Translations under genes and position numbers: made by a program
Notes under the pieces: generated by a model
What the model saw: only the letters and a program-made list of their open reading frames with translations
The model's database searches: none
What the model was told of the DNA's origin: nothing
Part shown: positions 45,969 through 56,026 of the stretch, piece by piece
Layout of the letters: each line of letters begins with the position of its first letter
How positions within the stretch are numbered: the first letter of the stretch is position 1
Origin: Streptomyces sp. NRRL S-340
GTDB taxonomy: Bacteria; Actinomycetota; Actinomycetes; Streptomycetales; Streptomycetaceae
NCBI RefSeq assembly: GCF_000720185.1
Contig: NZ_JOIY01000004.1
Location: 124,001-188,000, forward strand
Length of the DNA stretch: 64,000 nucleotides
Direction of reading: 5' to 3'

Positions 45969-46754
45969 GTGGAAGTTGTCATCGTTCCGGATGCCAGGGC
46001 GGGCGGCGAGCTCATCGCCGAGGCCATGGCGCAGCTGCTGCGGCGGAAGCCCGACGCCCTGCTCGGCGTGGCCACGGGTTCTACTCCGCTGCCCGTCTAC
46101 GAAGCGCTGGCGGCCAAGGTGCGTTCCGGCGCCGCTGACACCTCCCGGGCGCGGATCGCTCAGCTCGACGAGTACGTGGGGCTGCCCGCCGATCACCCGG
46201 AGTCCTACCGCTCCGTGCTGCGCCGGGAGGTGCTGGAGCCGCTGGGGATCGGCATGGAGGCGTTCCTGGGACCCGACGGCACCGCCGAGGACGTGCAGGC
46301 GGCCTGCGAGGCGTACGACAAGGCGCTGGTCGACGCGGGAGGCGTGGATCTCCAGCTGCTCGGCATCGGCACCGACGGGCACATCGGGTTCAACGAGCCG
46401 TGCTCGTCGCTCGCCTCGCGGACGCGCATCAAGACGCTGACCGAGCAGACGCGCGTGGACAACGCGCGCTTCTTCGGCGGCGACGTCGGCCAGGTCCCCC
46501 ACCACGTGATCACCCAGGGCATCGGAACGATCCTGGAGGCCCGGCACCTGGTGCTGCTGGCGACGGGTGAGGGCAAGGCGGACGCGGTCGCCGCGACCGT
46601 CGAGGGACCGGTCGCGGCGGTCTGTCCGGCCTCGGCGCTGCAGCTTCACCCGCACGCCACCGTCGTCGTCGACGAGGCCGCCGCCGCCAAGCTGAAGCTG
46701 GCCGACTACTTCCGCCACACCTACGCCGACAAGCCGGAGTGGCAGGGCATCTGA
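45969..46754 (+). CDS. nagB: Glucosamine-6-phosphate deaminase NagB
   Basis: 261 aa, normal length. Motifs: LLGVATGSTPLPVYEAL, the catalytic Asp in QLDEYVGLPADHPESY, GIGTDGHIGFNEPCSS and HVITQGIGTI. It converts glucosamine-6-phosphate to fructose-6-phosphate plus ammonia, the last step of GlcNAc use. GTG start; no strong Shine-Dalgarno (GGCAGG). A dre site lies 60 bp upstream, so DasR represses it until GlcN-6-P is present. Confidence 0.95.
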   Translation: MEVVIVPDARAGGELIAEAMAQLLRRKPDALLGVATGSTPLPVYEALAAKVRSGAADTSRARIAQLDEYVGLPADHPESYRSVLRREVLEPLGIGMEAFLGPDGTAEDVQAACEAYDKALVDAGGVDLQLLGIGTDGHIGFNEPCSSLASRTRIKTLTEQTRVDNARFFGGDVGQVPHHVITQGIGTILEARHLVLLATGEGKADAVAATVEGPVAAVCPASALQLHPHATVVVDEAAAAKLKLADYFRHTYADKPEWQGI

Positions 46755-46773
46755 GGAGCGCGGCCCCAGCGGA

Positions 46774-46806
46774 GGCGCCGGTGCCCTGGAGGGCGCGACC
46801 GGCGCC
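46774..46806 (+). terminator. Hairpin after nagB
   Basis: GGCGCCGGT at 46774-46782 pairs with 46798-46806; an inner GCCC/GGGC stem lengthens it. Starts 20 nt after the nagB stop. Confidence 0.75.
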
Positions 46807-47231
46807 TTCGCCGTACGCCCCGCGAAACCCGAGCGAGCCCAGGCCGGGCCCCTCGCCCGCGTCGGCGGCCGAGCCGTCGACGGTGTCACCGGCCACCGGG
46901 GCGGCACTCGTCGCGCTGGGACGGCGCGCGTCCCGCCCGCTGGCGGCCATGCGCGGACCCTGTACGGCCACCGCCCCGAACCGGCCCCCGGACCCGGCGT
47001 CCCCACGGTCCACAAGCGGCTCCGCGCCGGCCCGTGCCTCGCCCGGCCCCCCGCCCGCCGGCGTCCAGGGACGGGTCAGGTCCGCAGCCGCCGTCCGGGG
47101 CCGGGGATGGACTGCTCCGCCCGGCAGGGTGCTGCCGGGCGGAGGGGGACCCCGTCTCGGGCGGGGGCGCCGGTGTGCGGGTCAAGCGCCACCGAAGAGC
47201 GTGCGTCGCAGGAACCACCGTCCTGCGCCGC
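46807..47231. other. Gene-free region between nagB and the GH3 gene
   Basis: About 425 bases between convergent genes; GC-rich with several short inverted repeats and no ORF with ribosome-binding site or recognisable protein. Nothing specific seen. Confidence 0.5.
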
Positions 47232-48755
47232 TCACTCCCCCGCGACGGCATCTCCCGCGATGACTTCCGCCGCGGCCCGGCCGCATACGCGGGCCGCGCC
47301 GTGGGTCGCGATGTGGAGGGAGCCCCTGGAGGGAGCCTGGGGGACGCCCATCTCCACCACGATGGTGTCGGGGCGCGCCGCGATCAGGGTGTCGAGGGCC
47401 GCCGCCATCCAGGGGTGACGGTGTTCGTCGCGGACGACCGCCACCACCCTGCGGCCGGCCGCCGCCTCCAGGGCCGCCTGCCCGGCGTCCGGTCCGCTGA
47501 AGCTTCCGGTCTCCGTGCCGGGCAGCAGGCGGCCGAGTTCCGCCGCCACGCCCCAGGGGGTCTCGGTGCCGACGGCGATGTTGGCGACGGGGGTGAGGGC
47601 GGCGACGTAGGGCGGCCGGACCAGGGGGGTGAACGTTTCAGCGACGGTGACCCGCAGGGCGCGGCGCGCCGCCCGCAGTCCGACCTCCGGATCGGCGGGG
47701 GTCCGCGCCGCGGCGGCCGCCGCGGAGGCGGTCCAGCGGGTGAGGGCACGGACACGTTCAGCGGCGTCCGCGAGCCGCTCCTCGGGCAGGTCCCCGGAGC
47801 GGACCGCGGCGACCAGGGCGTCGCGCAGCCGGCGCACGGTCTCCTCGTCCGCGAGGCCACCGCCCACGCAGATCGCGTCGGCACCGGCGGCGACGGCGAG
47901 GACGCTGCCCCGCTCGATGCCGTAGGTGTCGGCGATGGCCTTCATCTCCACGGCGTCGGTGACGATCAGGCCGTCGTAGCCCAGCTCGCCGCGCAGGAGG
48001 TCGGTCAGGACGCGCCGGGACAACGTTGCCGGAAGTTCCGGCTCCAGGGCCGGTACGAGGATGTGGGCGCTCATCACGGCCTTGGTGCCGGCGGCGATCG
48101 CCGCGCGGAACGGGGCCAGGTCACGTGCCTGGAGCACGTCGGTGTCCACGTCGATGCGCGGCAGCGCGTGGTGGGAGTCGACCGCGGTGTCGCCGTGCCC
48201 GGGGAAGTGCTTGGTGCAGGCGGCGACGCCCGCCGCCTGCAGTCCGGTGACGTAGGCGGCGGTGTGCCGGGCGACCAGGTCCGGGGCGGCGCCGAAGGAG
48301 CGGACGCCGATGACGGGGTTGCCGGGGTTGGAGTTGACGTCGGCCGAGGGCGCCCAGTTGAAGTTGGCGCCGCACTCGGCGAGCCGCCTGCCCAGCTCCC
48401 GGGCGACGTGCTCGGTCAGCTCCACGTCGTCCACCGCGCCCAGCGCGTGGTTGCCGGGGAAGCTGGAGCCGGTGCGCACCTCCAGGCGCGTGACGTCGCC
48501 GCCCTCCTCGTCGATGGCGACCAGGACGTCCTCGCGTTCGGCGCGGAGCTGGGCGGTGAGGGCGCTCAGCTGCCCGGCCGTGGCGACGTTGCGCCCGAAC
48601 AGGGCGACCGAGGCCAGTCCTTCGCCGAGGTGGCGCAGCAGCCAGTCGGGGGCCGTGGTCCCGGTGAAGCCGGGCTGGAGGACGGTCAGCGCGTCACGGG
48701 CGAGAGCGTCGTTCTGCGAGCCGGACGCAGTGGTGCCGCTGGCGAATGTCGTCAT
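47232..48755 (-). CDS. dasD: Intracellular GH3 beta-N-acetylglucosaminidase
   Basis: 507 aa without a signal peptide, so cytoplasmic. A GH3 TIM barrel with the NagZ-type motif KHFPGHGDTAVDSH (His-Asp dyad), IDEEGGDVTRLE, and nucleophile Asp in LIVTDAVEM; then a 180-residue C-terminal domain. It splits chitobiose to GlcNAc. The name dasD is used, as I recall, for the S. coelicolor gene downstream of dasABC. The gap to dasC is only nine bp, so it is the last gene of the das operon. Internal chitobiose cleavage couples import to NagA/NagB. Confidence 0.88.
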   Translation of the reverse strand: MTTFASGTTASGSQNDALARDALTVLQPGFTGTTAPDWLLRHLGEGLASVALFGRNVATAGQLSALTAQLRAEREDVLVAIDEEGGDVTRLEVRTGSSFPGNHALGAVDDVELTEHVARELGRRLAECGANFNWAPSADVNSNPGNPVIGVRSFGAAPDLVARHTAAYVTGLQAAGVAACTKHFPGHGDTAVDSHHALPRIDVDTDVLQARDLAPFRAAIAAGTKAVMSAHILVPALEPELPATLSRRVLTDLLRGELGYDGLIVTDAVEMKAIADTYGIERGSVLAVAAGADAICVGGGLADEETVRRLRDALVAAVRSGDLPEERLADAAERVRALTRWTASAAAAAARTPADPEVGLRAARRALRVTVAETFTPLVRPPYVAALTPVANIAVGTETPWGVAAELGRLLPGTETGSFSGPDAGQAALEAAAGRRVVAVVRDEHRHPWMAAALDTLIAARPDTIVVEMGVPQAPSRGSLHIATHGAARVCGRAAAEVIAGDAVAGE

Positions 48756-48764
48756 CGGGTGGCG

Positions 48765-49631
48765 TTATCCCTTCACGGCGCCCGCGGTCAGGCCCGCGGC
48801 CATCTTGCGCTGTACGAGGAGGAACAGAACGACGATCGGTACGGCCATCATGGTGGCTCCGGCCATCATCGGGGCGTATTCGGTGCCGTGCTTGGTGGTG
48901 AAGTTGCCGAGCCAGACAGTAGCGGTCTCGTGCTCCTGGCTCATCAGCATCAGGGCGTAGAGGTACTCGTTCCATGCCTGGATGAAGCCGTAGACGGAGG
49001 TGGCGACCATGCCGGGGGCCAGCAGCGGGAAGACGACCCGGATGAAGGCGCCGGTGCGGGTGCAGCCGTCGACCATGGCGGCCTCCTCCAGCTCCTTGGG
49101 GATGTTGACGATGAAGCCGCGCAGCGTCCACACCGTGAAGGGGAGGATGAAGGTCAGGTACGTGATGATGAGCCCGGTCAGCTTGTCGTACTGCCCCAGG
49201 TCGTTGAGGAGCAGGAAGATCGGGATGATCATCGCGACCAGCGGCACCATCTGCACCGCCAGGATGCCCACGATCACGATCTTGCGGCCGCGGAAGGCGA
49301 ACCGGGAGATGGCGAGCGCGGCCAGGGTGCCGACGACCATGCCGACGACCACCACGACCAGCGAGACGACGAGGCTGCGCCCGACCGGGCCCCAGAAGTC
49401 CGCGATGTCCAGGGCGCGTTCGAAGTTGTCGAAGGTGAGGCCGGTCGGCAGCAGGCTCGGGTCCGGGTCGATGGCGTCCTTGGCCGGCTTGAACGCCGTG
49501 TTGAGCATCCAGTAGAGGGGGAAGCCCAGGACGAGGAAGGCCAGCAGGCCGAGCAGGTTCCAGCCGAGCTTCGGCGACCGGCGGCGGCGGACCGGAGGGG
49601 TGGCGGTGGTCGTGCCGCTCAGGGTGCTCAT
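48765..49631 (-). CDS. dasC: Chitobiose ABC transporter permease DasC
   Basis: 288 aa, six membrane helices, MalG-like permease. The EAA loop reads IPKELEEAAMVDGCTRTGAFIRVVFPLLAPG, followed by the last helices (VYGFIQAWNEYLYALMLM). Forms the channel with DasB. ATG overlaps the dasB TGA (ATGA). No own ATPase: relatives use the shared MsiK ATPase encoded elsewhere, and none is found in this operon, which fits. Confidence 0.93.
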   Translation of the reverse strand: MSTLSGTTTATPPVRRRRSPKLGWNLLGLLAFLVLGFPLYWMLNTAFKPAKDAIDPDPSLLPTGLTFDNFERALDIADFWGPVGRSLVVSLVVVVVGMVVGTLAALAISRFAFRGRKIVIVGILAVQMVPLVAMIIPIFLLLNDLGQYDKLTGLIITYLTFILPFTVWTLRGFIVNIPKELEEAAMVDGCTRTGAFIRVVFPLLAPGMVATSVYGFIQAWNEYLYALMLMSQEHETATVWLGNFTTKHGTEYAPMMAGATMMAVPIVVLFLLVQRKMAAGLTAGAVKG

Positions 49632-50614
49632 TCGACCTCTCCGATCTTCAGCATCTGGCGCATGTACACGGCGACCACGCCCAGCAGGAGCAACACGGTG
49701 ATCAGGGCGATCGCCGAACCCTGCGCGTAGTCGTTGACGACGAAGGCGCGGTCGTAGGAGTAGGTGTTGAGGATCTGGAACTCCGCCTCGGGGTGGCCGC
49801 CGCGCATGACGAACACCTGCGGGAAGACGCCCATGTCCCAGATGACCGACAGGGTCGTGAGCATCACGATGATCGGTTTGAGGACGGGCAGCGTGACGTA
49901 GCGGAAGACGCCCCACGCGCCGGCGCCGTCCAGCCGGGCGGCCTCCTCCATCTCCTTGGGCACCTGGGTCAGGCCCGCGCTGAGCGTGATGACGACGAAG
50001 GGCACGGCCCCCCACACCACGAGGAGCATGATCACGGCGAGGCCCTGGGGACCGCTGGCGAACCAGTTGTGGCCGATCATGTCGACCCCGGGCAACTTGC
50101 TGACCAGCGCGTTGAGGATGCCGTAGTCGGCGTCGAAGATCCACTTGAAGACGGTGGTGGCGACGATGACGGGCATGCCCCAGCTCGCCACCAGCACGAT
50201 GTTGATCAGTGTCTTCACCCAGCCGGAGACCCGCTGCTGGAGCAGGGCCAGCGCCATGCCGATGACCATGGTGAGGACCACGCAGCCGACGGCGAAGACG
50301 ATGGTGCGCACGACGACGGACCAGAAGTCGCCGTCGCTCAGCACCTTGCTGAAGTTGTCGAACCCGACCCACTCGGCGCCCTGGAAGCCCCACAGCTGCG
50401 GCTGCCCGAACTTCTGGAAGGACAGGGTGACCAGGCGGACCAGCGGGTAGGCCATGACCAGGGCGAGGACCAGCAGGCAGGGCGCGAGGAGCAGCCAGGG
50501 TGTCGCCGCGCCGCCGGACGTCCGGTCTCTGCGTGGCCGGTTCACCACGGCGGGCGGCGGCGCCTGCCGCGGCGGCGGCACCTTGGCAGGGGTGGTCGTG
50601 TCTGCGGCACTCAT
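49628..50614 (-). CDS. dasB: Chitobiose ABC transporter permease DasB
   Basis: 328 aa, MalF-like permease with a 35-residue Pro-rich cytoplasmic N-terminus and six membrane helices. EAA loop VPKEMEEAARLDGAGAWGVFRYVTLPVLKPI. Partner of DasC. 140 bp after dasA, with a hairpin between that may lower the expression of the permeases compared with the binding protein. Stop overlaps dasC. Confidence 0.93.
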   Translation of the reverse strand: MSAADTTTPAKVPPPRQAPPPAVVNRPRRDRTSGGAATPWLLLAPCLLVLALVMAYPLVRLVTLSFQKFGQPQLWGFQGAEWVGFDNFSKVLSDGDFWSVVVRTIVFAVGCVVLTMVIGMALALLQQRVSGWVKTLINIVLVASWGMPVIVATTVFKWIFDADYGILNALVSKLPGVDMIGHNWFASGPQGLAVIMLLVVWGAVPFVVITLSAGLTQVPKEMEEAARLDGAGAWGVFRYVTLPVLKPIIVMLTTLSVIWDMGVFPQVFVMRGGHPEAEFQILNTYSYDRAFVVNDYAQGSAIALITVLLLLGVVAVYMRQMLKIGEVE

Positions 50615-50719
50615 CGCGCGCTCCTCAGCGGTCCCTCATCAGGTGGTACGAAGGCGAAGCAGGCCGAAGCCGTGCGCGGCCGCACGGGAGCCGGGCCCCG
50701 GTCAGCGGCCGTGCCAGGA

Positions 50720-50748
50720 GCAGGGCCCCGCGCGCGGCGGGGCCCTGC
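50720..50748 (-). terminator. Intercistronic hairpin dasA-dasB
   Basis: GCAGGGCCCCG (50720-50730) pairs with 50738-50748, 11 bp with a seven-base loop, just after the dasA stop. Probably a partial terminator or a 3'-end stabiliser giving more DasA than DasBC, as in other sugar operons. Confidence 0.8.
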
Positions 50749-50755
50749 GCCCGGG

Positions 50756-52039
50756 TCACTTGGTGTTGATGACCTTGTCGATCGCGGCGTCGGCGTCCTT
50801 GGCCGCGGCCTCGACCGACTTCTTGCCGGTGCCGATGCTCTGCAGCATGGTCTGCAGCACCTGGGCCTTCTCGACCTGGCCCCAGCCCGGCGCCATCGGG
50901 ACGAACCAGCTGGACTCGGCGGCGGTGGCCGGGACCGCGGTCTTCGGGTCGCTCTTCAGCGTCGCGAGGTCGGTCTTGTTGTTGGGCAGGTTGCCCTTGG
51001 CGATCAGGCCCTTCTGGCCGCCCGAGCCGGTGAAGGCGTTGATCCACTCGGCGGCGAGCGCCTGCGCCTTGGACTTGACCGGGACGGCGAGGTCCGAACC
51101 GCCCAGGAAGACCGGCATGTTCTTGCCGGACGGGCCGGGCATCACGAAGTTCTCGACCTTGTCCGCGAGCTTGCCGACCTTGTCGTTCTTCGGGTCGGCA
51201 GCGGTCGCGCCCTCCCAGGCGGCGGCGAAGATCATGCCGGACTTGCCCTGGCCGTAGACGATCGGCCGGTCGGCCTCGTCCTTGGTCTTGTCACCGTGCA
51301 TGTACTTGTCGAGGACGGCCTTGTAGTCGTTCAGGCCCTTGAGGGACTCGGGGGAGGACAGGTTGGCCTTCCACTGGCCGCCCTCCTCCTTGGCGATGGA
51401 GCCGCCGGCGTCGTAGACGAAGGACATGGCGGCGTACCAGTCACGGCTGGGCTGGTACCAGGCGCTGAACTTGTCGCCCTGCTTCTTCTGCACCTTGTCC
51501 AGGTCGGAGAGCAGTTCCTGGTACGTCTTCGGGGTGGTCTTCACACCGGCCTGGGCGAAGACGTCCTTGCGCCAGTTGGCCACGCGGCCGCCGGCGTAGT
51601 ACGGGACGCCGTAGGTCTTGTCCTCGTAGGTCACCGAGGCCTTGAGGCCGTCCAGCCAGCCGGAGGAGTTGTCGAACTTCGACGCGTCCAGGGGGGCGAA
51701 GGCGCCCTTGACCATGTAGCCGAGCATCTCGGTGTTGCCCATCTCGACCACGTCGGGGGCCTTGTCGGTGGCGAGCACCGCGTCGAGCTTGGTGTTCTTG
51801 TCCGGCCAGCCGTAGTACTCGTGCTTGACCTTCAGGCCCGGGTGCTTCTTGGCGACCGCGTCGTCGGCCGCCTTGACCAGGTCCGGCCAGTTGTTCTGCG
51901 CGTCGACGGTGAGCCAGACGGTCAGCTCCTTGGCGTCGGCCCCCTTCGAGCCCCCGTCCTTGTCGTCACTGCCGCCACACGCCGCGATGGAGACCATCAT
52001 GCCCGCGATACCGATCGCAGCAACCAGCTTGCGCTTCAC
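50756..52039 (-). CDS. dasA: Chitobiose-binding lipoprotein DasA
   Basis: 427 aa with a lipoprotein signal (KRKLVAAIGIAGMMVSIAAC) and a family 1 carbohydrate-binding protein fold (TVWLTVDAQNNWPDLVKAADDAV, PDVVEMGNTEML, YDAGGSIAKEEGGQW). Binds N,N'-diacetylchitobiose outside the cell for DasBC. The start is the GTG at 52039 with GAGGAGGG before it rather than the ATG eight codons upstream. Two dre operators lie 100-140 bp upstream, giving DasR control. First gene of dasA-dasB-dasC-GH3. Confidence 0.95.
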   Translation of the reverse strand: MKRKLVAAIGIAGMMVSIAACGGSDDKDGGSKGADAKELTVWLTVDAQNNWPDLVKAADDAVAKKHPGLKVKHEYYGWPDKNTKLDAVLATDKAPDVVEMGNTEMLGYMVKGAFAPLDASKFDNSSGWLDGLKASVTYEDKTYGVPYYAGGRVANWRKDVFAQAGVKTTPKTYQELLSDLDKVQKKQGDKFSAWYQPSRDWYAAMSFVYDAGGSIAKEEGGQWKANLSSPESLKGLNDYKAVLDKYMHGDKTKDEADRPIVYGQGKSGMIFAAAWEGATAADPKNDKVGKLADKVENFVMPGPSGKNMPVFLGGSDLAVPVKSKAQALAAEWINAFTGSGGQKGLIAKGNLPNNKTDLATLKSDPKTAVPATAAESSWFVPMAPGWGQVEKAQVLQTMLQSIGTGKKSVEAAAKDADAAIDKVINTK

Positions 52040-52140
52040 GCCACCCTCCTCAAGGGATGCCACAAACCCCCCTGCCTCCCCGCGGTTGAGCGACAGTGGA
52101 AGCGTCAGCGCATACCGCCCATGGGGCTGGGACCTGGACC

Positions 52141-52156
52141 AATGGTGTAGACCAGT
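52141..52156 (-). promoter_or_regulatory. dre site 1 of dasA
   Basis: AATGGTGTAGACCAGT, 14 of 16 matches to the palindromic DasR consensus, about 100 bp upstream of the dasA start. Confidence 0.9.
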
Positions 52157-52164
52157 AGGGGGAG

Positions 52165-52180
52165 CTTGGCCCAGACCAAT
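52165..52180 (-). promoter_or_regulatory. dre site 2 of dasA
   Basis: CTTGGCCCAGACCAAT, 11 of 16 matches, 24 bp from site 1. A weaker second DasR site is also described for the S. coelicolor dasA promoter. Confidence 0.75.
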
Positions 52181-52354
52181 AGGGCTGTCAAGGGTGCGCC
52201 GACCCGCTCAACTGCTCCGTTATGGGACCGCGATATGCAGGGACCTTTCATTGCTCAAGCGGTCAAACGGACGTCCCCGCTCCACTGGACCACCGGCCGT
52301 CATCTCCCCCTGGCCGGACGCCTGTTCGTGTGGACCACCCGGCCCAGGGCGGAC

Positions 52355-52370
52355 GATGGACTAGACCAGC
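52355..52370 (+). promoter_or_regulatory. dre site of dasR
   Basis: GATGGACTAGACCAGC, 12 of 16 matches to the consensus, 134 bp upstream of the dasR ATG, implying autoregulation. The rest of the 464-bp dasA-dasR intergenic region (52040-52503) carries only promoters. Confidence 0.8.
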
Positions 52371-52449
52371 AGGGGTCACGGCGGTATACAGAGGAGATCA
52401 CGGAGCGTGCGGGAGAGCACCCCGCACAAGAAGCCGTGCCACGATGTGA

Positions 52450-53268
<819 letters not shown>

Positions 53269-53389
53269 CCGCGCGGGCCCCTCACCGGCCCCGCCGTGCG
53301 CCTGCGGCCGGCCCCCCGGCGCGGCCCGTGCGGCCGTATGCGGAACCGGTATGCGGACAAGGGGTTCCGTTACCTGTCACCGTGACCTA

Positions 53390-53405
53390 GATTGCCTGCG
53401 CAATC
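53390..53405 (+). promoter_or_regulatory. GATTGC-N4-GCAATC palindrome before the symporter operon
   Basis: GATTGCCTGCGCAATC, six-base arms, overlapping the probable -10 TAGATT (53388-53393). Placed 34 bp before the DUF3311 gene, it looks like an operator for an unidentified repressor of the transporter. Confidence 0.65.
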
Positions 53406-53438
53406 GCACGGCTGACCAGCGAGGGGACGGAGCCGCAC

Positions 53439-53717
53439 ATGTCAGATGGGCCAGGAGTGGGCAAAGGGGTGGTGACACCCCTGCGGGTCGTCATCGGCCT
53501 CTGCCTCGTCGCACCGTTCGTGGCGATGCTGTGGGTCGGTTCGTACGCCAAGATCGGCCCCACGTTCATCGGCATCCCGTTCTTCTACTGGTACCAGATG
53601 CTGTGGGTGATCATCTCCACGGTCCTCACGGTGATCGCCTACCGGCTGTGGCAGCACGACCAGCGCGGTCGCCGCACGGCGGGCACCGCCTCCGCGAAGG
53701 GCGGTGCGACCCGGTGA
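53439..53717 (+). CDS. DUF3311 small membrane protein
   Basis: 92 aa with two membrane helices (VVIGLCLVAPFVAMLWVGSYA; WYQMLWVIISTVLTVIAYRLW). DUF3311 proteins are found directly before sodium:solute symporters and are thought to be small accessory subunits. GAGGGG precedes the ATG by 11 nt. Its TGA overlaps the symporter's GTG (GTGA). Confidence 0.88.
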   Translation: MSDGPGVGKGVVTPLRVVIGLCLVAPFVAMLWVGSYAKIGPTFIGIPFFYWYQMLWVIISTVLTVIAYRLWQHDQRGRRTAGTASAKGGATR

Positions 53718-55342
53718 AGGACGGCGTCAACGGCGTCGCGCTCGGCGTCTTCATCTTCTTCTTCCTGCTGGTCACCGTCATGGGGTTCCTGGCCGCGCGC
53801 TGGCGCCGGGCGGAGAACGAGCACAGCCTCGACGAGTGGGGCCTGGGCGGCCGGTCGTTCGGCACCTGGATCACCTGGTTCCTGCTCGGGGGTGACCTGT
53901 ACACGGCGTACACCTTCGTCGCCGTGCCCGCGGCGATCTACGCGACCGGCGCGGCCGGGTTCTTCGCGGTGCCGTACACGATCCTGGTGTACCCGCTGAT
54001 CTTCACCTTCCTGCCGCGGCTGTGGTCGGTCTCGCACAAGCACGGATACGTGACGACCTCGGACTTCGTGCGCGGCCGGTTCGGCTCCAAGGGCCTGTCG
54101 CTGGCGGTGGCGCTGACCGGCATCCTCGCCACCATGCCGTACATCGCGCTCCAGCTCGTCGGCATTCAGGCGGTGCTCGACGTGATGGGCGTGGGCGGCG
54201 GCGAGAACACCAACTGGTTCGTGAAGGACCTGCCGCTGCTGATCGCCTTCGGCGTGCTGGCGGCGTACACGTACTCCTCGGGTCTGCGCGCCCCGGCGCT
54301 GATCGCGTTCGTGAAGGACGCGCTGATCTACATCGTCATCGCGGTCGCGATCATCTACATCCCGATCAAGCTGGGCGGCTTCGACGACATCTTCGCCAAG
54401 GCCGCCGACGCGTTCGGCCAGACGAACCCGGCCACCGGCAAACCGCGCGGCGCGGTGGTGCCGGGCGAGGCGAGCCAGTGGACCTACGCCACCCTCGCCC
54501 TGGGCTCCGCCCTCGCGCTGTTCATGTACCCGCACTCGATCACCGCGACGCTCTCCTCCAGGAGCCGTGAGGTGATCCGCCGCAACACCACGATCCTGCC
54601 GCTGTACTCGCTGATGCTGGGTCTGCTGGCGCTGCTGGGCTTCATGGCCATCGCGGCGGGCGTGAAGGTCCAGAACGGGCAGCTCGCCATCCCGCAGCTG
54701 TTCGAGGACATGTTCCCCGACTGGTTCACCGGCATCGCCTTCGCGGCGATCGGCATCGGGGCGCTGGTCCCGGCGGCGATCATGTCGATCGCGGCGGCGA
54801 ACCTGTTCACCCGCAACATCTACAAGGACTTCATCAGGCCGGACGCGACGGCCGCGCAGGAGACCAAGGTCTCCAAGCTGGTGTCCCTGCTGGTGAAGGT
54901 GGGCGCGCTGGTCTTCGTCCTGACCATGGACAAGACCGTGGCGATCAACTTCCAGCTGCTGGGCGGGATCTGGATCCTGCAGACCTTCCCGGCCCTGGTG
55001 GGCGGTCTGTTCACCCGCTGGTTCCACCGCTGGGCGCTGCTGGCCGGCTGGGCCGTGGGCATGGTCTACGGCACGGTCGCGGCCTACGGGGTCGCCTCCC
55101 CGACGCAGAAGCACTTCGGCGGCTCGGCCAAGGAGATCCCGGGCATCGGCGAGATCGGGTACATCGGCATGACGGCGTTCGCCCTGAACGTGATCGTCGC
55201 CGTCGTCCTGACCTTCGTCCTCAGGGCGCTGAAGGCCCCCGACGGCGTCGACGAGACCAGCCCGCAGGACTACACCGCCGACGCGGGCGACCCCGGCGTC
55301 GCGGTCGAGCTGCCGCCGGCCACGGCGGGCAGCGCGCACTGA
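53714..55342 (+). CDS. Sodium:solute symporter (monocarboxylate/acetate type)
   Basis: 542 aa, SSS family with 13 or so membrane helices: WGLGGRSFGTWITWFLLGGDLYTAYTFVAVPA, SGLRAPALIAFVKD, the sodium-binding helix ALVPAAIMSIAAANLFTRNIYKDF. Family members paired with DUF3311 import monocarboxylates such as acetate, pyruvate or propionate with Na+. Substrate here is inferred only. GTG overlaps the previous stop. A C-terminal tail of 45 residues is acidic. Strong terminator follows. Confidence 0.9.
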   Translation: MKDGVNGVALGVFIFFFLLVTVMGFLAARWRRAENEHSLDEWGLGGRSFGTWITWFLLGGDLYTAYTFVAVPAAIYATGAAGFFAVPYTILVYPLIFTFLPRLWSVSHKHGYVTTSDFVRGRFGSKGLSLAVALTGILATMPYIALQLVGIQAVLDVMGVGGGENTNWFVKDLPLLIAFGVLAAYTYSSGLRAPALIAFVKDALIYIVIAVAIIYIPIKLGGFDDIFAKAADAFGQTNPATGKPRGAVVPGEASQWTYATLALGSALALFMYPHSITATLSSRSREVIRRNTTILPLYSLMLGLLALLGFMAIAAGVKVQNGQLAIPQLFEDMFPDWFTGIAFAAIGIGALVPAAIMSIAAANLFTRNIYKDFIRPDATAAQETKVSKLVSLLVKVGALVFVLTMDKTVAINFQLLGGIWILQTFPALVGGLFTRWFHRWALLAGWAVGMVYGTVAAYGVASPTQKHFGGSAKEIPGIGEIGYIGMTAFALNVIVAVVLTFVLRALKAPDGVDETSPQDYTADAGDPGVAVELPPATAGSAH

Positions 55343-55360
55343 GCCGCCGCGCACCCACGC

Positions 55361-55393
55361 CGACGGGCCGCCGGAAAAACCGGCGGCCCGTCG
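55361..55393 (+). terminator. Terminator of the symporter operon
   Basis: Perfect 14-bp stem (CGACGGGCCGCCGG) around an AAAAA loop, 18 nt after the stop. Confidence 0.9.
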
Positions 55394-55420
55394 CCGTACC
55401 CGTGCGGCACACTCGGCCTC

Positions 55421-55927
55421 ATGGACCTCGTGATCAGGCCGGCCGAGCCCGGCGAGTACGGCCCCCTCGGTGAGATCACCGCGCAGGCCTATCTCCAGGA
55501 CGGGCTGCTGGACTTCGGACAGGACGATCCGTACCTCGGCGCGCTGCGGGACGTCGCCGGGCGGGCGGCCGCCGCCGAGGTGCTGGTGGCCGTCGCGGAC
55601 GGCGCGGTGGCCGGCGGGGTCGCCTTCGTGCCGTCGGGCGGCGCCATGGCGGACATCGCCGGGCCCGGCGAGGCCGAGATACGCATGCTGGCGGTCTCCC
55701 GCACCGCGCGCGGCCGGGGCGCGGGCGAGGCCCTGGTACGCGCGTGTCTGGAGCGGGCGCGGGCCACCGAGGGATGTGTGCGCGTCGTGCTGTCCACCCA
55801 GCCCACGATGCACGCCGCCCACCGCCTCTACGAGCGCCTGGGCTTCGTCCGCACCCCGCAGCGGGACTGGAACCCGCTGCCGGAGCTGGACGACATCTCG
55901 CTGCTCACCTACGCGTTGACCCTCTGA
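55421..55927 (+). CDS. GNAT-family acetyltransferase
   Basis: 168 aa. GNAT fold with the acetyl-CoA loop AVSRTARGRGAGEALVRACLERA and the C-terminal HAAHRLYERLGFVRTPQRDW. N-terminal MDLVIRPAEPGEYGPLGEI is the usual first strand. Acetylates an amine of unknown identity. CACACT lies seven nt before the ATG (leaderless). Next to nrdA, but separated by repeats and the riboswitch leader. Confidence 0.87.
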   Translation: MDLVIRPAEPGEYGPLGEITAQAYLQDGLLDFGQDDPYLGALRDVAGRAAAAEVLVAVADGAVAGGVAFVPSGGAMADIAGPGEAEIRMLAVSRTARGRGAGEALVRACLERARATEGCVRVVLSTQPTMHAAHRLYERLGFVRTPQRDWNPLPELDDISLLTYALTL

Positions 55928-55975
55928 CACCCGCCGGGACCCGTCGGCAGCCGCTGAGACCCGTGGAGACCCGCC

Positions 55976-56009
55976 GACAGCCACTGACAGTCGCTGACAG
56001 TCGCTGACA
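55976..56009. repeat. 10-bp tandem repeats GACAGTCGCT
   Basis: Units GACAGCCACT, GACAGTCGCT, GACAGTCGCT, then GACAAC, at 55976-56009. The preceding bases repeat GAGACCCG and CCGNCAGCC more loosely. Just upstream of the nrdA control region. Confidence 0.8.
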
Positions 56010-56026
56010 ACTTCCGCGACCGGCGC

